DNA of 58,800 nt from Saliniplasma sp051745305 (GTDB lineage Archaea; Thermoplasmatota; Thermoplasmata; Halarchaeoplasmatales; Halarchaeoplasmataceae): positions 1-58,800 of the forward strand of contig JBNJDY010000004.1 of NCBI GenBank assembly GCA_051745305.1, given 5' to 3'. Below the pieces are notes generated by a model. It did not search any database. It saw nothing but the letters and a program-made list of their open reading frames with translations, and had not been told where the DNA came from. Shown piece after piece: positions 35,757 through 42,218 of this stretch. The position numbers and the translations under genes are program-made. The number at the start of each line of letters is the position of its first letter. Position 1 is the stretch's first letter.

Positions 35757-36025
35757 GACGAATTTTCCTCATTTTTTAACGATTCCAATCTGCTGATGAC
35801 GTTCCAAATCAATGTTCGTCCATGTAGAGGAATATTCGGGTCATCTGCCATCTCTTCCAGTTTGAATATAGATGATGCTATTCTTACATCAAGGTCATCA
35901 TCAGATTCTAATAACAATTTTTCACATTCTTCAGAATTATTTCTGATATTTCTTGGAATCGATGTATCTTCTTCGATACGATCCAACATATCGCATATTT
36001 GCTCCAACTCTTCCTGTGTTTCCAT
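35753..36025 (-). CDS. UPF0147 family protein
   Basis: 90 residues, all alpha helical. ICDMLDRIEEDTSIPRNIR and MADDPNIPLHGRTLIWNVISRLE (in parts) match the small archaeal UPF0147 family of unknown function. The two halves look like an internal repeat (EDTSIPRNIR versus DDPNIPLHGR). I chose the ATG at 36025 because GAGGTTGAT precedes it; an in-frame ATG at 36058 lacks such a site. Confidence 0.85.
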   Translation of the reverse strand: METQEELEQICDMLDRIEEDTSIPRNIRNNSEECEKLLLESDDDLDVRIASSIFKLEEMADDPNIPLHGRTLIWNVISRLESLKNEENSS

Positions 36026-36084
36026 TTTATCAACCTCAAAATTCTTTCGGTAAATCAATCTCTCATAATTAAGGTTTATGGTAG

Positions 36085-36093
36085 TTATAAATA
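36085..36093 (+). promoter_or_regulatory. TATA box of candidate RNA gene
   Basis: TTATAAATA, about 26 nt before the first stem-loop of the candidate RNA. The same A/T block reads as TTTATTTATAA on the minus strand and could also serve the UPF0147 gene. Confidence 0.45.
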
Positions 36094-36114
36094 AATGTTT
36101 GGGTATCTAAGCAC

Positions 36115-36245
36115 AGCATGCGGAAGGATAAATGCAGGTAGGAGCCCAACCCTACCTGCTATTCCGCAATAATCGGGAAATGATCCCCGGTTTCGAAGCC
36201 TTTATTCTAATACTTCGGTTATAGGTAATATCGGAGTTTACCCTA
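36115..36245 (+). ncRNA. Candidate structured non-coding RNA
   Basis: No convincing coding potential on the plus strand. A strong two-part hairpin spans 36119-36168: TGCGGAA pairs with TTCCGCA, and inside it GCAGGTAGG pairs with CCTACCTGC (9 bp) around AGCCCAAC, leaving an asymmetric internal loop of 8 and 2 nt. Weaker hairpins follow: CGGG/CCCG (36174-36189), CGAAG/CTTCG (36194-36217) and GGTAA/TTACC (36224-36242). A TATA box sits at the right distance. It does not show RNase P, SRP, 5S, tRNA or H/ACA consensus features. The complementary strand could instead form the leader of UPF0147. Confidence 0.4.
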
Positions 36246-36254
36246 TTTTATCAA

Positions 36255-36332
36255 TCATTCATCGTAATTTATATCGCAACCAAGTTTACGATATACTTCT
36301 TTCCAACTATAGTGAGCGTCTTCTTCTATCAT
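36255..36332 (-). CDS. Possible 25-residue micro-ORF
   Basis: An ORF of 25 codons reading MIEEDAHYSWKEVYRKLGCD and five more residues, with codon-like composition. CTTATAAG on the minus strand (36364-36371) lies about 35 nt upstream, so a nearly leaderless mRNA is possible. The open frame extends upstream without another ATG, so it may instead be the 3' remnant of a lost gene. The rest of 36246-36434 holds nothing else I can support. Confidence 0.25.
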   Translation of the reverse strand: MIEEDAHYSWKEVYRKLGCDINYDE

Positions 36333-36434
36333 ATGCTTCACATTTAGAAAAAAAGATTCTTTACTTATAAGGATAAACACCAGGGGGGTATGTAAAAATA
36401 GTGAAAGTGATAAATTTAATTAGAGAAAAGGGTT

Positions 36435-36665
36435 TTATTTTTTCTGGGATTTAGAGATGTATTCCTGCCTTTTGGATTTAGCTTCCTCTATTTTTTTTTC
36501 TAAATCAGTTATCTTTTCCTTGTATTTTTCTATCTTCTTTTTGTAATTCTCGATTTTTTTCTCCATCTTAGCTGCTTTCCCTTCGTATTTTGCCTCTTTT
36601 TCTAATTCTTTAGCTTCAGCTTTCTTTCTGGAAGAAGAATCTTTAAGTCTACTATCTTTAACCAT
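36435..36665 (-). CDS. Small lysine-rich coiled-coil protein
   Basis: 76 residues, almost entirely Lys, Glu and Ala in one long amphipathic helix (KMEKKIENYKKKIEKYKEKI and following heptads). Function unknown. A chromosome- or RNA-associated role is only a guess from the charge. The ATG at 36665 has GGTGAT 6 nt upstream; the in-frame ATG at 36686 lies before it and is less likely. A TATA-like TTTTATATACC lies near 36695-36705. Confidence 0.6.
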   Translation of the reverse strand: MVKDSRLKDSSSRKKAEAKELEKEAKYEGKAAKMEKKIENYKKKIEKYKEKITDLEKKIEEAKSKRQEYISKSQKK

Positions 36666-36844
36666 TAATATCACCATTGTAGTCATTTAATCTAAGGTAT
36701 ATAAAATATTTGGGAACTATAAATGCCAATATTGGATTTTTAATTTTTAATAGTGTATCATGTATAAATCAAAGTGTTTTTAGAAGAAACCAGCAAAAAT
36801 ATTATATAATCACGTTATAATACCTATGTTAGGGTGAAATAAAA

Positions 36845-38515
36845 ATGGCAAGTCCAATTAGTGATGCATTGTATGATGCAGGAATTAAGCTAGGCGGTTT
36901 TGGTGAACCTTTTGCCGAGATGGAATCTCAATTCTGGGAGTTCCTACCCGGTTTGATATTTCTGCTGGTATTCATACTGGTAGGTTATGTAGTCGGGAAG
37001 CTGATCGCAAATATATTTAGAAAATTCCTGGAAAGGATAGGGTTCGAAAAAGCAATGAACAAAATGAAACTGGGAAGGCATTTCAGGAAGATGGGATTTA
37101 AAAGTGCGTCGCACTTTATCAGTATCTTCATATTTTGGTTTGTTTTCCTGATCTTCCTACAGTTAGGCGTCGGTGCTGCGGATATAGGAATAATATCAGA
37201 TATTCTATCTCCAATTATACTGTTTATACCTAGAGCCCTGATAGCTGCCTTATTGATCGTAATAGGTCTGTACGTTGGAACACTGGTTTCTGATATGGTG
37301 GTCAAGGCTTTGAACAAGACCGGATTGAAAAAATCTGTCAAATCTGTCGATCAACAATTAAAAGGAACTGGATACAGTCTATTTAGCATACTTGGTATTA
37401 TCATAAAGGTATGGGTAGTATTGTTCTTTGTACAGGCGGCACTAGATATCTTAGCAATAAGAGCATTAACAGATTTCGTTAGACCGATATTAGACTACTT
37501 CCCAAGAGTAGTGATCGCATTCTTTGTGGTTTTGGCAGGACTAGTGATAGCGGATTACATAGTCAAATGGATACGCAACTGGTTAGAGGAAGCTGATATA
37601 GGTAGGACTTTAACTAGAGCAGACGATAAAACCATGGTTAAAGGTCTATCGATATTAGGTATCGCCTTAACACTGGTCAAAGTGTGGGTACTTGTGATTT
37701 TTATCCAAATAGCTCTTGACATCTTGGCTATCGAGACTTTACAAACAGTAATCAATCCAATACTACTCTATTTCCCAAGAATACTTGTAGCTATGGCGAT
37801 AATCATAATAGGTTTGATTGTCACCGATTTTGTTTTGAACATCGTCCACAAGTTACTCGAAGAAATGGAATCTGGTAAATTCATAAAACCAGCAGAAGAC
37901 ATCATCAAAAAACCAGGAATAATAATGAGGTTCGTTGATATACTAGTGAAAATTACAGTGATGCTGATCTTCATCAATATAGCTGTTGCAGTGTTGGGCA
38001 TCGGGATACTAGCTGATTTAGTTGCAACTGTAATTCTCTGGATACCGAACTTGTTTGCTGCTGCAATAATAGTTCTACTCGGTCTTTGGGTGGCAGGATG
38101 GCTTTATGACAAGACCATGGAAAGCTCTAAGAAACACGAATTACCGTTCCCTGCACTAGTTGCTAACGCAGTTAAATTCCTGGTGATATATATTGTCATC
38201 ACAATGGCGTTAGCTCAATTGGGCATCGAAGTTCCGGTACTCTACCTAGCATTTGGTATAACTCTAGGTGCAGTGATGATCGGTCTAGGAGCAGGTTTTG
38301 CTTACGGCTTAAAAGGCGTCATGTCAAACATGGGCGGTTATCTACAGGTCAAAGAGATAGTAAAACCAGGTGAAAAAATTGAAGTTGGAGAATACTCTGG
38401 TGAAGTCAAAGAGATTACCAGATACAACACTATAATCATCGATGAAAGAGGTAATAAACAATCGATACCGAATACATACCTAGTTGATAATACAGTAACG
38501 ACTATGTCCGAGTAA
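36845..38515 (+). CDS. MscS-like protein with five TM-helix repeats
   Basis: 556 residues. A unit of about 35 residues (a short proline-containing turn such as ILxYFPRxxxA, then one long helix with a G-L-x-V-x-D/G end) recurs five times, beginning near residues 32, 120, 213, 310 and 397, as in conserved TM helix (PF05552) proteins. A sixth hydrophobic region and a short MscS-type beta domain follow (VKEIVKPGEKIEVGEYSGEV...IPNTYLVDNTV), but the usual C-terminal alpha/beta vestibule is missing. Probably an osmotic or anion channel-like membrane protein. Codons look favoured, suggesting high expression. It converges on a canonical MscS gene. Confidence 0.8.
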   Translation: MASPISDALYDAGIKLGGFGEPFAEMESQFWEFLPGLIFLLVFILVGYVVGKLIANIFRKFLERIGFEKAMNKMKLGRHFRKMGFKSASHFISIFIFWFVFLIFLQLGVGAADIGIISDILSPIILFIPRALIAALLIVIGLYVGTLVSDMVVKALNKTGLKKSVKSVDQQLKGTGYSLFSILGIIIKVWVVLFFVQAALDILAIRALTDFVRPILDYFPRVVIAFFVVLAGLVIADYIVKWIRNWLEEADIGRTLTRADDKTMVKGLSILGIALTLVKVWVLVIFIQIALDILAIETLQTVINPILLYFPRILVAMAIIIIGLIVTDFVLNIVHKLLEEMESGKFIKPAEDIIKKPGIIMRFVDILVKITVMLIFINIAVAVLGIGILADLVATVILWIPNLFAAAIIVLLGLWVAGWLYDKTMESSKKHELPFPALVANAVKFLVIYIVITMALAQLGIEVPVLYLAFGITLGAVMIGLGAGFAYGLKGVMSNMGGYLQVKEIVKPGEKIEVGEYSGEVKEITRYNTIIIDERGNKQSIPNTYLVDNTVTTMSE

Positions 38516-38532
38516 ATCAGAACATCTAAAAA

Positions 38533-38560
38533 CCTTTTCTAACTTTTTATTTTTCTTCTT
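38533..38560 (+). terminator. T-rich terminator after TM-repeat gene
   Basis: CCTTTTCTAACTTTTTATTTTTCTTCTT, a run of thymines broken by cytosines, follows the stop by about 18 nt and separates it from the converging mscS gene. Confidence 0.55.
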
Positions 38561-39362
38561 ATGATTCGTTCATAAACCAGACTTCTTGTTGGTTGAATGG
38601 TACCTTGATATCATTTTCTTCTAGTTCCTTCTTTATCTTCCATAATAATTCTATTCTGATCTGGAACCAATCAGTAGAAGGACCCCAAACCCTTACTTTT
38701 AGGTTAACGGCACTGCTCCCTAAGTCTTCTACAAATATCTGTGGAGATGGATCTTTTAGGGCTAGGGGGTGATCTTCAATAAGTTCATTGATGATTTCAG
38801 CGGCTTTATCTGCATCATCTTGGTATCTAATTCCAATATTGTATTCAAATCTTCTTGCGACATTCTCTAAGAAATTTGTAATGTTTGATGTGAACACTTT
38901 TTCATTTGGAATCCTTACATACACACCATCAAAGGTTCTTAGAGAGGTTGAGATTATCCTGATATCTTCGACTATACCAAGAGTGCCATCTTGACCACCG
39001 ATGCTAACTACGTCGTCAACTCGTAAAGGTCTTTCAAATGTTAGAAAAATCCCAGATATAAGGTTTGATACTATACTTTGACTGGCGAAACCTATTACTA
39101 TAGCCATGATCCCGCCAGCTACCATCAAACCTGAAAGGTTGATATCTAAAATGGGTAAAACGGTAAGGAATGCACCGAAGAGTATAACGTAATATATCGC
39201 CTTAGATATCGTATTTAATCTGTCTTTAGATATCTTATCTTTGAACCTCTTTTTCATTCTAATTGCCAATGCTTTACCGATCAGCACACCTACAATGATG
39301 ATAATGAAACTCAGTGTTACATCACCAAAAGTGATATTCTGGAAAATGACCTTATCCCACAT
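38559..39362 (-). CDS. Small-conductance mechanosensitive channel, MscS family
   Basis: 267 residues with three N-terminal helices, the pore-lining helix GLMVAGGIMAIVIGFASQSIVSNLISGIFL and the beta domain RPLRVDDVVSIGGQDGTLGIVEDIRIISTSLRTFDGVYVRIPNEKVF, both in parts, then a C-terminal alpha/beta domain. It opens under membrane tension and releases solutes after hypo-osmotic shock. It follows a DUF432 gene with a one-base overlap. Confidence 0.92.
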   Translation of the reverse strand: MWDKVIFQNITFGDVTLSFIIIIVGVLIGKALAIRMKKRFKDKISKDRLNTISKAIYYVILFGAFLTVLPILDINLSGLMVAGGIMAIVIGFASQSIVSNLISGIFLTFERPLRVDDVVSIGGQDGTLGIVEDIRIISTSLRTFDGVYVRIPNEKVFTSNITNFLENVARRFEYNIGIRYQDDADKAAEIINELIEDHPLALKDPSPQIFVEDLGSSAVNLKVRVWGPSTDWFQIRIELLWKIKKELEENDIKVPFNQQEVWFMNES

Positions 39363-40069
39363 CAGATACCACCTTCCATTATGAACCGAGCACCTTGTAA
39401 ATGCTGTACTTTTTTCTCAAAAACTTCCAAAGATTTTTCCATTCCATCTCTCAATGGTTCGGCTAAAAAGCGGGTAGCAGATTTATCTTCTCCAACTATC
39501 TTCATCTGCCCTTTCATCGAAACAGTTTCATCATCATAGAACATGACCATCCCATAAGCGTTGAAAACGGATTTGGTTACTTCTATCCATTCATCAGAAA
39601 AATTGTATAATTGAAGTTCTAGAACTCCTTCATGAAGGGGGTTGGGAGATGGTTCTGAGGTATGCAATAAACTTTTCCAGTACTTACATATCGTTCCGGT
39701 TTTAATATCTCCATAAAGAGTGTACTTATTTTTTACAAGCGTGAAAATATCGATATCTTTGTATCCTTTTTTTCCTCTAACGAACACTCCAATTTCCAAG
39801 GGATATGTGAGGTATACCTTTTTTTTGTTCTTTGGTTCTAAAACTAAAGGTTTATCCATCTCTATTAAAAGTGCAGATGTCAAAGCTTTTGGAGTGTTTA
39901 AAGGTTCGATAGGATTGATGATTATATTTTTTTCTTTACTAAAAATGGTCTTGTCGATTATATTCTCTTCATATTCCCTATGATAATCAATACCCTCTTC
40001 CGTTTCCTCTGTAGAGATAATCAAAGGTTCTCTTTTAAATTCGAAGGGTGGTTTATGTTCACCGTACAT
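39362..40069 (-). CDS. DUF432 family protein
   Basis: 235 residues, soluble, mostly beta strands. I recognise the pattern of archaeal DUF432 proteins: VYLTYPLEIGVFVRG, YTLYGDIKTGTICKYWKS and FNAYGMVMFYDDETVSMKG. Function unknown. It shares one base with the MscS start, so the two are translationally coupled, and family members are found beside mscS in other archaea as far as I recall. A role in channel control is an inference. Confidence 0.7.
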   Translation of the reverse strand: MYGEHKPPFEFKREPLIISTEETEEGIDYHREYEENIIDKTIFSKEKNIIINPIEPLNTPKALTSALLIEMDKPLVLEPKNKKKVYLTYPLEIGVFVRGKKGYKDIDIFTLVKNKYTLYGDIKTGTICKYWKSLLHTSEPSPNPLHEGVLELQLYNFSDEWIEVTKSVFNAYGMVMFYDDETVSMKGQMKIVGEDKSATRFLAEPLRDGMEKSLEVFEKKVQHLQGARFIMEGGI

Positions 40070-40163
40070 CTGTGCTGAAAACGTATCTCTTGTATTTTAA
40101 AGTTAGGAGTATTTTTAAATCACAAACTATAGATTCAATATTGAATATTTAGTGAAGTTTTAA

Positions 40164-40300
40164 TTATTCTTTATCGTTTATTTCATCTTCTTCGATATCA
40201 CTTAGAACATAAAGATAACCTTCCTAATAAACAATGTAAACTGCATTATATGGTTAGAAGTAAAAGATACCTCGACAAGTCAATAATAGAATAGAAATTT
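40164..40300 (-). pseudogene. Decayed gene remnant
   Basis: The minus strand reads PYNAVYIVY, a TAG, then EGYLYVLSDIEEDEINDKE and a TAA stop (40164-40253). One frame shift upstream, it continues as SIIDLSRYLLLLTI. Joined, these give a protein-like C-terminus broken by one frameshift and one TAG, so I read it as a dead gene. The rest of 40070-40361 contains only promoter-like A/T sequence for the transporter gene. Confidence 0.3.
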
Positions 40301-40361
40301 TCTTAACATCTTTTTACCAATGTAATCTTTTTTAGACTTTAAACAGTTTTTAATATCTCTT

Positions 40362-41489
40362 ATGGAATTTAGATATTTAATGGAAACTGAGAAAAAAAGA
40401 TTCCCGGATTTTCGTTTTACATCTGAGGAAGTTGCAGGTGCTGTGGGTGATTATGGTACCCTTTTCCCTATCGTATTGGGGGTGGCTATAGTCACCGAGC
40501 TAGATTTGGGACATATATTATTGTTCTTTGCTTTTTGGTATATTTTCACAGGACTATATTACAAAAAACCTGTACCTGTAGAGCCTATGAAGGCCATCGG
40601 TGCAATTGTCATCGCGGGGCAATTCACAAGGGCTGAAATCGCAGCTTCGGGTATTATTTTAGGTATTTTTTTCATAATCTTAGGATATCTTAAAGTGATG
40701 AAACGTCTACAGGATATCGTTCCTACAAGTGTTATCAGAGGTATTCAACTGGGTTTAGCTCTTATATTGTTGAGGACATCTTTCGGTTTTGTTTCTACGG
40801 ATTATTTGGTTTCGATGATATCTATAGGGATAATCTTAGTTTTCTTTATTATCACCCGGATAAGAAGTTTACCAGACGTTTCTTCTTTACTCGTATTGGT
40901 TTTAGGATTTATCATAGGTATAACCCAGTTTGGTGTACCAACAATCGAATTACTATCTTTACCATCTATCGCTATCCCCTCTGCCGCTGATTTTATTACA
41001 GGGGGTTGGTTACTCGCTATCCCTCAGACCCCTTTGACTATAACTAATTCAATCCTCGCCACTTCTTTATTGATGAGCGACCTTTTTAGAAGAAAAGTTG
41101 ATCCTGACAAATTTTCTAAGACGGTTGGACTGATGAACATAATCTCCCCTATATTGGGAGGGTTTCCGATGTGCCATGGTTCAGGAGGACTAGCCGCCCA
41201 GTATAGATATGGTGCAAGAACTGGAGGGTCCAATATCATAAGTGGCTTGATATTGATCCCAATCGCACTGTTCTTTGCGAGTGTTCAATTCGTAGAGATA
41301 TTCCCATTGGCTGTTTTTGGTGCACTACTTGTTTTTGTAGCCCTAGAGCTTGGAAAATATTCTTTTAAAACAGAGTCGTACATCATAACCGGGGTTGTGG
41401 CTGTATTCTCATTGTTTTTTAACATTTCTGTTGGATTTATTATCGGGATGGCACTCTATTTCGTATTAAATAAGTTTGAATGGACATGA
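40362..41489 (+). CDS. MOT1-type molybdate/tungstate (or sulfate) transporter
   Basis: 375 residues with about ten hydrophobic helices. EVAGAVGDYGTLFPIVLGVA and PVPVEPMKAIGAIVIAGQFT are the paired P-x-E/Q-P-M-K-A motifs of the MOT1 (PF16983) branch of SulP-like transporters, in parts; PMCHGSGGLAAQYRYGARTGGSN is the third motif. There is no STAS domain. Near an AOR gene, tungstate or molybdate is the likely substrate (inference). ACTTTAAACA at 40337-40346 is a TATA candidate; starts at 40362 or 40380 are both possible. Confidence 0.82.
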   Translation: MEFRYLMETEKKRFPDFRFTSEEVAGAVGDYGTLFPIVLGVAIVTELDLGHILLFFAFWYIFTGLYYKKPVPVEPMKAIGAIVIAGQFTRAEIAASGIILGIFFIILGYLKVMKRLQDIVPTSVIRGIQLGLALILLRTSFGFVSTDYLVSMISIGIILVFFIITRIRSLPDVSSLLVLVLGFIIGITQFGVPTIELLSLPSIAIPSAADFITGGWLLAIPQTPLTITNSILATSLLMSDLFRRKVDPDKFSKTVGLMNIISPILGGFPMCHGSGGLAAQYRYGARTGGSNIISGLILIPIALFFASVQFVEIFPLAVFGALLVFVALELGKYSFKTESYIITGVVAVFSLFFNISVGFIIGMALYFVLNKFEWT

Positions 41490-41496
41490 AAATTTT

Positions 41497-41817
41497 TTAT
41501 AAGAATCTCTTTCCTTTGTCTGTGATCTCATATATAACAAAATTCGCTCTCCTTTCTCCTTCGATAAGCCCTTCATCTTTTAGGATGGAGAGATGATATG
41601 ATAATTTTGAATCTGCGATGTTTAATATCTCTTTCATCAAACAAACACAGAGAGATTGTTCATTTAGTAATATAAGAATTTTCAATCTTATCTCATCTGA
41701 TAGTGCTTTATGGATACGGCATCTTTCATTGATAGAACTATCTTCTAATTTATCTATCAAATTCTTTAAGCCGCCCTGTTCATCCAATTCTTTTTCAATA
41801 TCATCAGGTATCTCCAT
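41497..41817 (-). CDS. ArsR-family metal-responsive repressor
   Basis: 106 residues of winged-helix ArsR/SmtB protein. KALSDEIRLKILILLNEQSLCVCLMKEIL carries the CxC pair (Cys57, Cys59) at the alpha-3 metal site, the classical ELCVC-type site for arsenite, cadmium or similar. The recognition helix is ADSKLSYHLSILKDEGLIEG. It is divergent from the thioredoxin/AOR genes and tail to tail with the transporter. A 14-bp inverted repeat near its own start site suggests autoregulation. Confidence 0.9.
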   Translation of the reverse strand: MEIPDDIEKELDEQGGLKNLIDKLEDSSINERCRIHKALSDEIRLKILILLNEQSLCVCLMKEILNIADSKLSYHLSILKDEGLIEGERRANFVIYEITDKGKRFL

Positions 41818-41837
41818 GCATTACACCGCTAAATTCA

Positions 41838-41851
41838 CAACTTATCAGTTG
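41838..41851. promoter_or_regulatory. Inverted repeat, probable ArsR operator
   Basis: CAACT-TATC-AGTTG, 20-35 nt upstream of the arsR ATG and about 20 nt downstream of the minus-strand TATA candidate (AAAATATATTAG). A bound repressor would block the start site. Confidence 0.4.
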
Positions 41852-41965
41852 ATATAATACTAATATATTTTTCTAGAGGAACGGTTTTTTAAAAACGTAA
41901 CCTTTATTAATTCCGCATCTATGTTCCAGTTCAACGAATATTGAAATAAAAACAGAGTGATTATT

Positions 41966-42202
41966 ATGGAGATAGAATTATTTGGTCCTGGTTGCAGGAA
42001 ATGTAAAAGGTTGGAGAAGAATGTTAAAGAGGTGGTCGAGGAACTTTCATTAGATGCAAAAATAGTCAAGATCGATGATATCGCTGAGATGGCTGAGAAA
42101 GGTGTGATGTCAACACCATCTTTAGCTGTAGACGGGGACTTAAAGATCAAAGGTAAATCTCCTAGTAAAAATGAAATTAAAAAAATATTTGAAGAAATGT
42201 GA
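41966..42202 (+). CDS. Small thioredoxin-fold protein (TM0996-like)
   Basis: 78 residues. The redox-active pair is in GPGCRKCKRLE (Cys10 and Cys13) and the cis-proline in STPSL. Such mini-thioredoxins usually accompany ArsR-permease operons. Here it is followed after 16 nt by AOR, an unusual partner. I chose the ATG at 41966 since GAGTGAT lies 6-7 nt before it; an in-frame GTG/ATT stretch upstream is less likely. Confidence 0.85.
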   Translation: MEIELFGPGCRKCKRLEKNVKEVVEELSLDAKIVKIDDIAEMAEKGVMSTPSLAVDGDLKIKGKSPSKNEIKKIFEEM

Positions 42203-42218
42203 AAAATTGGTGATGATG

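Noticed and set aside
36115..36245. Box H/ACA guide RNA
   Set aside because: The internal loop is 8 and 2 nt rather than a symmetric guide pocket, there is no kink-turn in the upper stem and no ACA box after the lower stem.
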